Part shown: positions 8,936-17,675 of the stretch, piece by piece
Numbering within the stretch: the first letter of the stretch is position 1
Layout of the letters: each line of letters begins with the position of its first letter
DNA from: Brevundimonas sp. PAMC22021
GTDB lineage: Bacteria > Pseudomonadota > Alphaproteobacteria > Caulobacterales > Caulobacteraceae
Assembly (NCBI RefSeq): GCF_019443405.1
Contig: NZ_CP080376.1
Span: forward strand, 930,001-994,000
Reading direction: 5' to 3'
DNA length: 64,000 bases
Position numbers and translations under genes: made by a program
Notes under the pieces: generated by a model
Database searches by the model: none
Told to the model about the DNA's origin: nothing
Seen by the model: only the letters and a program-made list of their open reading frames with translations

Positions 8936-10189
8936 CTAAACTGGCTTGACCAGCACGATCTTCTTCTTGCCGGCCGCCAGCTTGATCACGCCGTCGCTCA
9001 CGTCGCCTTCGCCCAGCAGCTGCGCGCCGTCGGTCACCGGAACGTCGTTCAAGCGGAGGCCGCCACCCTGGGCCAGGCGGCGGGCTTCGCCGTTGGAGGC
9101 GGTCAGGCCGGCCTTGGTGACGACGGCGGCGATCATGGCGCCGAAGACCTCGGACGCGGGCAGTTCGACGGTCGGCAAATCGGCCGACAATCTGCCCTGC
9201 TCAAACGCGGCTTCGGCGGCGGCGCGGGCCTGAGCGGCGGCCTCTGCGCCGTGCAGCATGGTGGTGGCGGCGTCGGCCAGCGCCTTCTTGGCGTCGTTGA
9301 TGGCGGCGCCTTCAAGCGCCTCGTAGCCGGCGATCTCGGCGTCCGACAGGTCGGTGAACAGGCGCATGAACCGGCCCACGTCGCCGTCCTCGGTGTTACG
9401 CCAGTACTGCCAGTAGTCGTAAGGCGACAGGGCGTCGGCGTTCAGCCAGACCGCGCCGCCCACCGTCTTGCCCATCTTCTGGCCCGAGGCGGTGGACAGC
9501 AGCGGGGTGGTCAGGCCGAAGGCGGCCTTCTGATCGACCCGCCGGGTCAGTTCGACGCCGTTGACGATGTTGCCCCACTGATCCGAGCCGCCCATCTGAA
9601 GCTGGCAGCCGTAGCGGCGGTTCAGCTCCAGGAAGTCGGTGGCCTGCATCAGCATGTAGTTGAACTCGAGAAACGTCAGCGGCTGCTCGCGTTCGAGCCG
9701 CAGCTTGACCGAGTCGAAGCTCAGCATGCGGTTGACGGTGAAGTGCGTGCCGTAGTCGCGCAGGAACTCCAGGTAGCCGAGTTTCGACAGCCATTCGTCG
9801 TTGTCGAGCATGATCGCGTCTGTCGGGCCGTCGCCGAAGTGGAGGAACTTCTCGAACACGCCTCGGATGCCGGCGATGTTCTCGGCGATCCGCTCTTCGG
9901 TCAGCAGGGGGCGCTGGGTGTCCTTGAATGAGGGATCGCCGACCTTGGTCGTGCCGCCGCCCATCAGGACGATGGGCTTGTGCCCCGCCTGCTGAAGCCG
10001 ACGCAGCAGCATGATCTGGATCAGGTGGCCGACGTGCAGCGACGGCGCGGTGGCGTCAAAGCCGATGTAGCCGGTCACCACGCCCGCCGAGGCCGCCGCA
10101 TCCAGCTCCGCCGGGTGGGTGATCTGGTGGATATAGCCGCGCGCCTGCATGGTCTGGAGGAAGTCGGACGTAAAGGCGTGTTCGGTCAT
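8936..10189 (-). CDS. tyrS: Tyrosine-tRNA ligase
   Basis: A 417-residue class I aminoacyl-tRNA synthetase that charges tRNA-Tyr. Seen: HVGHLIQ (HIGH-type motif), the tyrosine-pocket segment [14 protein letters not shown], and KMGKTVGG in the place of KMSKS. The C-terminal S4-like RNA-binding region contains [18 protein letters not shown]. The start ATG at 10189 gives [18 protein letters not shown], a typical TyrS opening; the frame extending to 10354 overlaps the divergent DOMON-like gene and has no support. Length is normal. Confidence 0.96.
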   Translation of the reverse strand: MTEHAFTSDFLQTMQARGYIHQITHPAELDAAASAGVVTGYIGFDATAPSLHVGHLIQIMLLRRLQQAGHKPIVLMGGGTTKVGDPSFKDTQRPLLTEERIAENIAGIRGVFEKFLHFGDGPTDAIMLDNDEWLSKLGYLEFLRDYGTHFTVNRMLSFDSVKLRLEREQPLTFLEFNYMLMQATDFLELNRRYGCQLQMGGSDQWGNIVNGVELTRRVDQKAAFGLTTPLLSTASGQKMGKTVGGAVWLNADALSPYDYWQYWRNTEDGDVGRFMRLFTDLSDAEIAGYEALEGAAINDAKKALADAATTMLHGAEAAAQARAAAEAAFEQGRLSADLPTVELPASEVFGAMIAAVVTKAGLTASNGEARRLAQGGGLRLNDVPVTDGAQLLGEGDVSDGVIKLAAGKKKIVLVKPV

Positions 10190-10278
10190 GGTCGGCTTGC
10201 GGCGCTTGGCGTGAGGGGGAAGGGGCGTGTAGCACGGCTGTCGCCTCGAGGGGGAGGCTTGGCGGTGGAGGCGGAAAG

Positions 10279-10779
10279 GTGGCGCACGAACTGAAGCCCT
10301 TCGGCGGGATGGCCGGCGGCCTGTCGTTGTCCGTCGAAGTTGAGCGGCGCGCACAGGGGCTGTGGCTGAGGTTCGTCCTTGAAGGCGATGTGGATGCGGT
10401 GGCGTGGCCGCCGCTTTCGGCGCGGGGACGAGCGGACGATCTGTGGCGCCACACCTGCTTCGAAGCGTTTGTGCGTACAGGCGGCGGCTATGTCGAGTTC
10501 AACCTGTCGCCGTCCGGTGCGTGGGCGTCCTATAGGTTTGACGGTTACCGCAGGGGCATGGTCCAGGCGCCGGAAAGGGTCGAGGTCTCCGGCCTCGATG
10601 GCGCGGAAGCCTATGTGGCGCTCGAAGGGCTCGTCGACCTGCCGCCGGACGCGGCGGCTCTGGCGCTGTCGGCCGTGGTCGAACGGGAGGATGGTCGGAT
10701 TTCCTATTGGGCGCTGAGGCATCCCTCGGATAAGCCGGACTTCCACCATCCGGAATCCTTTGTGCTGGACCTTCCATGA
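10279..10779 (+). CDS. DOMON-like domain protein, function unknown
   Basis: A 166-residue protein resembling the DOMON-like (type 9 carbohydrate-binding-module-like) family: [14 protein letters not shown] followed by [23 protein letters not shown] is the conserved core, where a beta-sandwich typically binds a ligand. No signal peptide or membrane helix is seen, so it is probably cytoplasmic. It begins with GTG at 10279 and overlaps the start of namZ by ATGA, implying an operon with a peptidoglycan-recycling enzyme. Its ligand is not known. Confidence 0.8.
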   Translation: MAHELKPFGGMAGGLSLSVEVERRAQGLWLRFVLEGDVDAVAWPPLSARGRADDLWRHTCFEAFVRTGGGYVEFNLSPSGAWASYRFDGYRRGMVQAPERVEVSGLDGAEAYVALEGLVDLPPDAAALALSAVVEREDGRISYWALRHPSDKPDFHHPESFVLDLP

Positions 10780-11978
10780 ACTTCGGCCTCGACCGCCTGC
10801 TGTCCGATTCCACGCTCCGGGCCGAGCTGAAGGGGCGGCGCGTCGCCTTGCTGGCGCATCCGGCGTCGGTGACCAAGGACCTGACGCATGCGGTGGATGC
10901 GTTGGCCGCCTGTCCCGAGATCACGCTGGCGGCGGCCTTTGGTCCCCAGCACGGGATGAAGGGCGACCTGCAGGACAATATGATGGAGAGCCCGGACTAC
11001 ACCGACCCGGTGCACGGCATTCCGGTGTTCAGCCTCTATGGCGAGGTGCGGCGTCCGCGCGGGCAGTGGATGGGCACGTTCGACGTGCTGCTGGTGGATC
11101 TCCAGGACTTGGGGTGCCGCATCTACACCTTCGTGACCACGCTTCTGTATGTGCTGGAGGCGGCGGCCGAGCACGGCAAGACGGTGTGGGTGCTGGATCG
11201 ACCCAATCCCGCCGGGCGACCGGTCGAGGGCCTGACGCTGCGCCCCGGCTGGGAGAGCTTCGTCGGCGCCGGGCCGATGCCGATGCGGCACGGCCTGACC
11301 ATGGGCGAACTAGGCCTGTGGTTCATCGACCGTCTCAAGCTGGACGTCGATTATCGCGTGATCCCCATGGAGGGATGGCGGCCAGGGGAGGGGCCGGGGT
11401 TCGGCTGGCCGCTGCTGGACCGGGCCTGGATCAACCCCAGCCCCAATGCGCCCAACCTGTCGATGGCGCGGGCCTATGCCGGCACGGTGATGCTGGAGGG
11501 AACAACACTGTCCGAGGGGCGCGGCACGACCCGGCCGCTGGAGCTGTTCGGCGCGCCGGACATCGACGCGCGGGCGGTGATCGCAGAGATGCAGGCGCTG
11601 GCGCCCGAGTGGCTGACCGGCTGCGTGCTGCGCGACTGCTGGTTCGAGCCGACCTTCCACAAGCATGTGGGGCGGCTGTGCTCGGGGGTGCAAATCCACG
11701 TGGAGGGGCCGCACTACGATCACGCGGCCTTCCGGCCTTGGCGGGTGCAGGCGCTGGCGTTCAAGGCGATCCGGCGGCTGTATCCGGACTACGACCTGTG
11801 GCGCGATTTCCCGTACGAGTACGCCTTCGGCAAGCTGGCCATCGACGTCATCAACGGCTCGCCGCTGCTGCGGGAGTGGGTGGACGATCCGGCGGCCACG
11901 CCGGCCGATCTGGATGCGGTGACCCAGCCCGACGAACAGGCCTGGGAAGAGGCGCGCCGGCCGTTCCTGATCTACTAA
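10776..11978 (+). CDS. namZ: Exo-beta-N-acetylmuramidase NamZ family (DUF1343)
   Basis: A 400-residue DUF1343 protein. The characterised member NamZ (glycoside hydrolase family 171) removes terminal MurNAc from the non-reducing end of peptidoglycan fragments. Family landmarks: GRRVALLAHPASV near the N-terminus, AAFGPQHGMKGDLQDN, GTFDVLLVDLQDLGCRIYTF, VLDRPNPAGRPVEG and a conserved EGTTLSEGRGTTRPLELFGAP. Length is normal. No signal peptide is visible, unlike Bacillus NamZ, so a cytoplasmic role in muropeptide recycling is inferred. Start overlaps the DOMON-like stop by four bases (ATGA). Confidence 0.9.
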   Translation: MNFGLDRLLSDSTLRAELKGRRVALLAHPASVTKDLTHAVDALAACPEITLAAAFGPQHGMKGDLQDNMMESPDYTDPVHGIPVFSLYGEVRRPRGQWMGTFDVLLVDLQDLGCRIYTFVTTLLYVLEAAAEHGKTVWVLDRPNPAGRPVEGLTLRPGWESFVGAGPMPMRHGLTMGELGLWFIDRLKLDVDYRVIPMEGWRPGEGPGFGWPLLDRAWINPSPNAPNLSMARAYAGTVMLEGTTLSEGRGTTRPLELFGAPDIDARAVIAEMQALAPEWLTGCVLRDCWFEPTFHKHVGRLCSGVQIHVEGPHYDHAAFRPWRVQALAFKAIRRLYPDYDLWRDFPYEYAFGKLAIDVINGSPLLREWVDDPAATPADLDAVTQPDEQAWEEARRPFLIY

Positions 11979-11994
11979 GGACGGCCGGTTCGGC

Positions 11995-12645
11995 TCAGGC
12001 CGGCTTCTCGGCCAGGCGCTTGTCGAGGTAGGCGCCGACGCGGCGGTCGACGGCGGGGACGTGGTCCTGCCAGAAGTGGCTGGCGCCTTCCTCCAGCTCG
12101 TAATCGATGACGATGCCCTTCTGGCTGCGCAGCTTGTTGACCACGCGCTCGACCTCGATCGGCGGCACGATGGTGTCGGCGGTGCCGTGCAGGAAGAGGC
12201 CGGACGCCGGACAGGGCGCCAGGAAGCTGAAGTCGTACATGTTGGACGGCGGCGAGACCGAGATGAAGCCGTCCGTTTCGGGCCGGCGCATCAACAGCTG
12301 CATGCCGATGTAGGCGCCGAACTGATAGCCGGCGACCCAGGTCTGGCTGGCGCCCGGATTGTTGGCCTGAAGCCAGTCCAGGGCGGTGGCGGCGTCCGCC
12401 AGCTCGCCGATGCCCGAATCGAACTCGCCCTGCGATTTGCCCACGCCGCGCGAGTTGTAGCGAAGGGTGGCGAAGCCGCGCTGCACGAACAGCTGGTGCA
12501 GGGTCACCGCGACCGGGTTGTTCATGTGACCGCCCGCCTTGGGGTGCGGGTGCAGGATCAGGGCGATCGGGGCGTTCGGCCGCTTGCCGGGCGAGTAGCG
12601 GCCTTCGATGCGGCCGGAGGCGCCGGGCAGGATGACTTCGGGCAT
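11995..12645 (-). CDS. Alpha/beta hydrolase fold protein lacking the nucleophile serine
   Basis: A 216-residue alpha/beta hydrolase of the short COG2945-like type. HPHPKAGGHMNNPV forms the oxyanion-hole region, RYNSRGVGKSQGEFD follows, and Asp157 (HGTADTIVPP) and His190 (GASHFW) are in place for a triad. The nucleophile elbow, usually GFSFG in this group, reads GYQFG: Gln108 (codon CAG at 12322-12324) replaces Ser. The rest of the fold is intact, so this looks like a pseudoenzyme or an altered activity and not a decaying gene. It is divergent from the iscR-type gene. Confidence 0.86.
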   Translation of the reverse strand: MPEVILPGASGRIEGRYSPGKRPNAPIALILHPHPKAGGHMNNPVAVTLHQLFVQRGFATLRYNSRGVGKSQGEFDSGIGELADAATALDWLQANNPGASQTWVAGYQFGAYIGMQLLMRRPETDGFISVSPPSNMYDFSFLAPCPASGLFLHGTADTIVPPIEVERVVNKLRSQKGIVIDYELEEGASHFWQDHVPAVDRRVGAYLDKRLAEKPA

Positions 12646-12689
12646 TCAGGGCTCCGGAATCCGTTCAAGTGTCGTTTCGCCGCCGGGCA

Positions 12690-12720
12690 ATACTTGACCG
12701 CATCGGTAGGACTTTCTAAG
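12690..12720 (+). promoter_or_regulatory. Candidate promoter and IscR-type site for the suf operon
   Basis: ATACTTGACCGCATCGGTAG lies about 100 bp before the regulator start. ATACTTGAC resembles the left half of the IscR type-1 motif and TTGACC could be a -35 box, with a weak TCTAAG about 15 bases later. The second half-site is poor, so this is a proposal. Confidence 0.4.
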
Positions 12721-12805
12721 TCCGGCCTGCGCGCCGACGCCCTGGCGAGGGCGCGGGTTCTAGCACAGGAGCCCCGAAAAGCGCGCGGATTTTCATAGGT
12801 GCGCA

Positions 12806-13291
12806 ATGCGTCTGTCGACCAAGGGACGATACGCCGTGATGGCGATGGCCGACCTGGCCAAGAACGGGCGCGCCGCCGACGGGCAGACCCGCGCCGTGTC
12901 CCTGGCCGAGATCGCCGCACGCCAGGAGATTTCGCTGAGCTATCTGGAGCAGTTGTTCGCCCGTTTGCGCAAGAGCGGGCTGGTCAGAAGCGTGCGCGGA
13001 CCCGGCGGCGGCTATCGGCTGGCTAAGGATGCGGACCAGACGGTGGTGGCCGAGATCGTCTTGGCTGTGGACGAGCCGATCCGGGCGACGCGGTGCGTGG
13101 CGCACGGCTCGCCCAAGGGCTGCATGCTGGCCGGCGAGCGGTGCATCACCCATAACCTGTGGGAAGATCTGGGCGAGGAAATCCATCGCTATCTGGCGGG
13201 CGTGTCGCTGGAGGACGTGGTGATGAACCGCACCGGGCGGCGGGGCGACGTTGCGGCGGCTCAGCCCGAAGCCGTCGGAGTGGCGGCGTGA
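12806..13291 (+). CDS. iscR: Rrf2 family Fe-S regulator, IscR-type
   Basis: A 161-residue Rrf2-family winged-helix repressor that probably senses Fe-S status and controls the suf operon it heads. MRLSTKGRYAVMAMADLA is the standard opening; SLAEIAARQEISLSYLEQLF is the recognition helix region. Cluster ligands expected in IscR are visible: Cys97, Cys106, Cys113 and His116 in the segment TRCVAHGSPKGCMLAGERC. The desulfurase gene start overlaps its stop by GTGA. SufR-like naming is possible; the Cys spacing (8 and 6) differs a little from E. coli IscR. Confidence 0.9.
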   Translation: MRLSTKGRYAVMAMADLAKNGRAADGQTRAVSLAEIAARQEISLSYLEQLFARLRKSGLVRSVRGPGGGYRLAKDADQTVVAEIVLAVDEPIRATRCVAHGSPKGCMLAGERCITHNLWEDLGEEIHRYLAGVSLEDVVMNRTGRRGDVAAAQPEAVGVAA

Positions 13292-14427
13292 GCGGCGTCT
13301 ATCTGGACTACAATGCCTCGGCCCTGACGCGGCCCGAAGTGCAGGCGGCGACGGCGGCGGCGCTGGCCGACAACGGCAATCCATCGGCGGTGCATGCGGC
13401 GGGCCGACGCGCACGCGCGCGGATCGAGACGGCGCGGGCGCAGGTGGCCGAACTGGTCGGCGTTGATCCGACGGCGGTGGTGTTCAACTCGGGCGGCACG
13501 GAGGCGAATGCGCAAGGCGTCGCTAGCGCGCTGGCCGCCGGATGCGAGCGGCTGATCGTCTCGGCGACCGAGCACCCTTGCGTAGCCGAGACGGCGGCGA
13601 ACGCCGGCGCGGCGGTCGAGGTGCTGCCGGTCGATGCGGACGGCATGGTCGATCTGGACTGGCTGAAGGCGGCGCTGGCGCGTCCCGGACGGGCGGCGGT
13701 CGCCATCCACCACGCCAACAACGAAAGCGGCGTGATTCAGCCGATCACCGAAGCGGCCGCCTTGGTGCGGGCGGCGGACGGCTGGCTGCACGTCGATGCG
13801 ATCCAGTCTGCGGGCAAGATCACGGTCAACATGCGCGACCTGGACGCCGACAGCCTGACGCTGTCAGCACACAAGCTGGGCGGGCCGCAGGGCGTGGGCG
13901 CCCTGGTGCTGAAGGAAGGCCGCACGGGCGTGCGCATCCTGCACGGCGCGGGGCAGGAGCGCGGCCTGCGCGCGGGGACAGAGAATGTCGCGGGAATCGC
14001 GGGCCTCGGCGTCGCGGCGGGCTGCGCCATGCGCGACCTGTCGCAGGCGGCGGATCACGTCGCCTGGCGCGATGCGGCGGCTACGGCGGTCAAGGCGGCG
14101 GGCGCGGTGGTGATCGGCGAGGGCGCGCCGCGCCTGCCCAACACCCTGTTCCTGGCGGTTTCCGACTGGGACAGCCCGCAGCAGCTGATCACCTTGGATC
14201 TCGCCGGCGTCATGGTCTCGGCCGGCTCGGCCTGTTCGTCGGGCAAGGTGAAACCGTCCAAGACGATCGCGGCCATGGGGCTGGACGCCTTGGCTCGCGG
14301 GGCCGTGCGCGTCTCCGGCGGCTGGGGCACGACGCAAGCCGACTGGGTCCGGTTCGCGGATGCGTGGTCGGGCGCCTATATGAAGCACAGGACGCGCCAG
14401 GCAGAGCGCGTGAAGGAAGTCGCGTAA
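13288..14427 (+). CDS. Cysteine desulfurase, NifS/IscS-like
   Basis: A 379-residue PLP enzyme that removes sulfur from cysteine for cluster assembly. The opening VYLDYNASALTRPEV and NSGGTEANA are of the NifS/IscS type, the PLP lysine is in LSAHKLGGPQGVGAL, and the active Cys loop is SAGSACSSGKVKPS. It begins with GTG overlapping the regulator's stop (GTGA); the frame runs open further upstream but that part is the antisense-free shadow of iscR. This is a class I type desulfurase in an operon that also has the class II SufS, so the operon has two. No IscU scaffold is nearby. Confidence 0.92.
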   Translation: MSGVYLDYNASALTRPEVQAATAAALADNGNPSAVHAAGRRARARIETARAQVAELVGVDPTAVVFNSGGTEANAQGVASALAAGCERLIVSATEHPCVAETAANAGAAVEVLPVDADGMVDLDWLKAALARPGRAAVAIHHANNESGVIQPITEAAALVRAADGWLHVDAIQSAGKITVNMRDLDADSLTLSAHKLGGPQGVGALVLKEGRTGVRILHGAGQERGLRAGTENVAGIAGLGVAAGCAMRDLSQAADHVAWRDAAATAVKAAGAVVIGEGAPRLPNTLFLAVSDWDSPQQLITLDLAGVMVSAGSACSSGKVKPSKTIAAMGLDALARGAVRVSGGWGTTQADWVRFADAWSGAYMKHRTRQAERVKEVA

Positions 14428-14430
14428 ATC

Positions 14431-15897
14431 ATGGCCGCCGTTCAGGAAACCATCGACGCCGTCGCCGAGCTGGAGCGCTACAAGCACGGCTTCACCTCGG
14501 ATATCGAGCAGGAGTTCGCGCCCAAGGGCCTGAGCGCAGACATCGTGCGCTTCATCTCCGAAAAGAAGGGCGAGCCGGAATGGATGCTGGAGTGGCGCCT
14601 CGCCGCCTATGAACGCTGGCTGGCGATGGAGGAGCCGACCTGGGCGGCGGTGAAGTACGAGCCTGTCGATTATCAGGACCTGTATTACTACGCCGCGCCG
14701 AAGCAGAAGGAGGGACCCAAGTCGCTGGACGAGGTCGATCCCGAGCTGCTGGCCGTCTACGAGAAACTCGGCATTCCGCTGAAGGAGCAGGCGGTGCTGG
14801 CGGGCGTGCAAGGCGCGCCTCGGGTAGCGGTGGACGCGGTGTTCGACAGCGTCAGCGTGGTCACCACCTTCAAGGAAGAGCTGTCCAAGGCCGGCGTGAT
14901 CTTCATGCCGATCTCAGAGGCGCTGCGCGAACACCCCGAGCTGGTGCGCCAGTATCTGGGGTCGGTGGTGCCGGTTTCGGACAACTATTTCGCGGCGCTG
15001 AACAGCGCGGTGTTTTCGGACGGATCGTTCGTCTACATCCCGCCGGGCGTGCGCTGCCCGATGGAGCTGTCGACCTATTTCCGCATCAATGCATCTCAGA
15101 CGGGCCAGTTCGAGCGGACGCTGATCATCGCCGACAAGGGCAGCTATGTCTCCTATCTGGAGGGCTGCACGGCGCCGATGCGCGACGAGAACCAGCTGCA
15201 TGCGGCGGTGGTGGAGATCGTGGCGCTGGACGACGCCGAGGTGAAATATTCGACCGTCCAGAACTGGTATCCGGGCGACGCGGAAGGGCGGGGCGGCATC
15301 TACAACTTTGTCACCAAACGCGCCGACTGCCGGGGCGATCGGTCCAAGGTGTCCTGGACGCAGGTCGAGACGGGCTCGGCCGTGACGTGGAAGTATCCGT
15401 CCTGCGTGCTGCGAGGCGAGGAAAGCTCGGGCGAGTTCTATTCGATCGCCATCACCAACGGGCATCAGCAGGCAGACACCGGCACCAAGATGATCCACCT
15501 GGGCCGAAACTCCAAGTCGCGCATCATCGCCAAGGCGGTGTCGGCGGGACGGTCGGATTCGACCTATCGCGGCCTGGTGTCGGTGCACCCCAAGGCCGAG
15601 AACGTGCGCAACTTCACCCAATGCGACAGCCTGCTGATCGGCAAGGAGTGCGGATCGCATACCGTGCCCTACGTCGAGGCGCGCAACGGCTCGGCCCAGC
15701 TGGAGCACGAGGCCACGACGACCCGCCTGTCCGACGACCAGCTGTTCTACGCCCAGCAACGCGGCCTGAGCCAGGAAGAGGCGGTTGCGCTTCTGGTCAA
15801 CGGCTTCGTCCGCGACGTGCTGCAGGAACTGCCGATGGAGTTCGCCGTCGAGGCGCAAAAGCTGGTGGCGATCAGCCTTGAAGGCTCGGTTGGTTAG
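14431..15897 (+). CDS. sufB: Fe-S cluster assembly protein SufB
   Basis: A 488-residue SufB, the scaffold subunit of SufBC2D on which nascent Fe-S clusters form. Seen: the N-terminal [37 protein letters not shown], the [20 protein letters not shown] stretch and the C-terminal [18 protein letters not shown] with the interface His/Glu region. It carries the Cys in [17 protein letters not shown]. Length is normal. It lies three bases after the desulfurase stop, inside the operon. Confidence 0.97.
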   Translation: MAAVQETIDAVAELERYKHGFTSDIEQEFAPKGLSADIVRFISEKKGEPEWMLEWRLAAYERWLAMEEPTWAAVKYEPVDYQDLYYYAAPKQKEGPKSLDEVDPELLAVYEKLGIPLKEQAVLAGVQGAPRVAVDAVFDSVSVVTTFKEELSKAGVIFMPISEALREHPELVRQYLGSVVPVSDNYFAALNSAVFSDGSFVYIPPGVRCPMELSTYFRINASQTGQFERTLIIADKGSYVSYLEGCTAPMRDENQLHAAVVEIVALDDAEVKYSTVQNWYPGDAEGRGGIYNFVTKRADCRGDRSKVSWTQVETGSAVTWKYPSCVLRGEESSGEFYSIAITNGHQQADTGTKMIHLGRNSKSRIIAKAVSAGRSDSTYRGLVSVHPKAENVRNFTQCDSLLIGKECGSHTVPYVEARNGSAQLEHEATTTRLSDDQLFYAQQRGLSQEEAVALLVNGFVRDVLQELPMEFAVEAQKLVAISLEGSVG

Positions 15898-15912
15898 ACA
15901 ACAAGAAAAACA

Positions 15913-16662
15913 ATGCTGAACATCAACAATCTCCACGTTTCCGTTGGCGACAAGCCGATCCTCAAGGGACTGACGCTCGATGTGCCCGCTGGCGAGGTGC
16001 ACGCCGTCATGGGGCCGAACGGGGCGGGGAAGTCGACGCTGGGATACGCCTTGTCGGGGCGGCCGGGCTATGAGGCGACGGAAGGGTCAGCCGCCTGGAA
16101 TGGCGAGGACCTGCTGGCGCTGGAGCCGGCCGAGCGGGCGGCCAGGGGCGTGTTTCTGTCATTCCAATATCCGATCGAGATCCCGGGCGTGCCGGCGCTG
16201 ACGTTCGTGCGTACGGCGCTGAATGCGCAGAAGCGCCAGCGCGGCGAGGAGGAGGTGTCGGCGCCGGCGTTCCTGAAGCTGGTGCGCGAAGCGTCCAAGC
16301 GCCTGCGGATGGACTTCGACATGCTGAAGCGGCCGCTGAACGTCGGCTTCTCGGGCGGCGAGAAGAAGCGGATGGAGATCCTGCAGATGGCGCTGCTGGA
16401 GCCGTCGCTGCTGATTCTGGACGAGACGGATTCGGGCCTCGACATCGACGCCCTGCGGATCGTGTCTGAGGGGGTCAACGCGCTGCGCTCGCCGGACCGG
16501 GCGATGCTGGTGATCACCCACTATCAGCGGCTTCTGGACTATATCAAGCCGGACCGGGTGCATGTGCTGGCGGCCGGCCGGATCGTGGCCTCGGGCGGGC
16601 CGGAACTGGCGCTGCAGCTGGAGGCGGAAGGCTACGACAAGTATCTTCCGGCCGCGGCATGA
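15913..16662 (+). CDS. sufC: Fe-S cluster assembly ATPase SufC
   Basis: A 249-residue ABC-type ATPase that drives conformational change of SufBC2D. Walker A GPNGAGKST, Q-loop FQYP, signature FSGGEKKRMEILQ and Walker B LLILDETDSGLDIDALR are all present; LDETDSGLD is the SufC form. No membrane segments. Fifteen bases separate it from sufB and its stop overlaps the sufD ATG (ATGA). Confidence 0.97.
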   Translation: MLNINNLHVSVGDKPILKGLTLDVPAGEVHAVMGPNGAGKSTLGYALSGRPGYEATEGSAAWNGEDLLALEPAERAARGVFLSFQYPIEIPGVPALTFVRTALNAQKRQRGEEEVSAPAFLKLVREASKRLRMDFDMLKRPLNVGFSGGEKKRMEILQMALLEPSLLILDETDSGLDIDALRIVSEGVNALRSPDRAMLVITHYQRLLDYIKPDRVHVLAAGRIVASGGPELALQLEAEGYDKYLPAAA

Positions 16663-17675
16663 CGGCGGCGCTCGATATCCGCGACGCCTCGACCTTTCCT
16701 TCGCGGCGGGTGGAGGCCTGGCGCTACAGTGACCTGAGGCGGGTGCTGAGAGAAGCGCCGCCGCCTTCCGGCCCGGCTGAGGTCGGCGGGCCGGGGCCTT
16801 TCCACGACCTGGGCGGGGACGCGATTGTCTTCGCCAACGGGCGGCCGGTCGGCGTAACGGACTTCATCGCCGGCGGCGAGCAGACGCTGCGGCTGCGCTT
16901 CATCTCCGATGCGACCGGAACGGCGCACGCCGCCTCGGCTCGGGTCTCGGCTCGGCCGGGCGCGAAGCTGCTGCTGCTGGAGAGCCATGAAGGCAGCGGT
17001 TCGGCCTATCTGGCGCATAATCGGCTGGAGCTGGATGTGGCGGCGGGCGCCGAGGTGACGCGCATCGTCCTGGTCGAAGAGCCTGAGGCTGCGCTGTCGG
17101 TCACCGAGGCCAGGGTTCGGGTCGAGGCGGGCGGCGTCTATTGCCAGACGATCGTGGCCACCGGCGCGCGGCTGCAGCGGCTGGAAACGCAGCTGACGCA
17201 TGGCGGCGAGGGCGCCGAGGTGCGGATGGATGGGCTTTATCTGCTGAACGGCTCGCGGCATGTGGACATGACCACCGTGGCCGATCATGTGGCCCCGAAC
17301 GGAGCTACCAGCCAACTGACCAAGGGCGTGGCGCGAGACACCGCGCGCGGCGTCTTCCAGGGCAAGATCGTGGTTCAGCGTGGGGCGGACGGCACGGACG
17401 CGCGGATGGGCCATCATGCGCTGATCGCCTCCGAGCGGGCCGAGATCGACGCCAAGCCTGAGCTGATCATCTATGCCGACGACGTTCAGTGCGCGCACGG
17501 CAACACGGTCGGCAATCTGGACGAGAGCGCCCTGTTCTACATGCAGCAACGCGGCATTCCGGCGGACGAGGCGAAGGCGCTGCTGACGCAAGCCTTTTTG
17601 ATCGAGGTGGTGGACCGGATCGAGCACGAGGCGGCTCGGAAAGTGGTGCGGGAATGGCTGACGGTCAGGCTGTGA
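16659..17675 (+). CDS. sufD: Fe-S cluster assembly protein SufD
   Basis: A 338-residue SufD, the SufB paralogue of the SufBC2D complex. The N-terminus contains PSRRVEAWRYSDLRRVL (the conserved EAWRYTDL-type entry), the middle is a beta-helix, and the C-terminus has CAHGNTVGNLDESALFYMQQRGIPADEAKALL, typical of SufD. It is shorter than E. coli SufD (about 423), with the shortening in the N-terminal half, common in alphaproteobacteria. Its stop overlaps the probable GTG start of sufS. Confidence 0.94.
   Translation: MTAALDIRDASTFPSRRVEAWRYSDLRRVLREAPPPSGPAEVGGPGPFHDLGGDAIVFANGRPVGVTDFIAGGEQTLRLRFISDATGTAHAASARVSARPGAKLLLLESHEGSGSAYLAHNRLELDVAAGAEVTRIVLVEEPEAALSVTEARVRVEAGGVYCQTIVATGARLQRLETQLTHGGEGAEVRMDGLYLLNGSRHVDMTTVADHVAPNGATSQLTKGVARDTARGVFQGKIVVQRGADGTDARMGHHALIASERAEIDAKPELIIYADDVQCAHGNTVGNLDESALFYMQQRGIPADEAKALLTQAFLIEVVDRIEHEAARKVVREWLTVRL

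Noticed and set aside
17489..17653. Far upstream GTG start for SufS
   Set aside because: It lies within the conserved C-terminus of sufD; the 17672 GTGA or 17654 starts are more credible.
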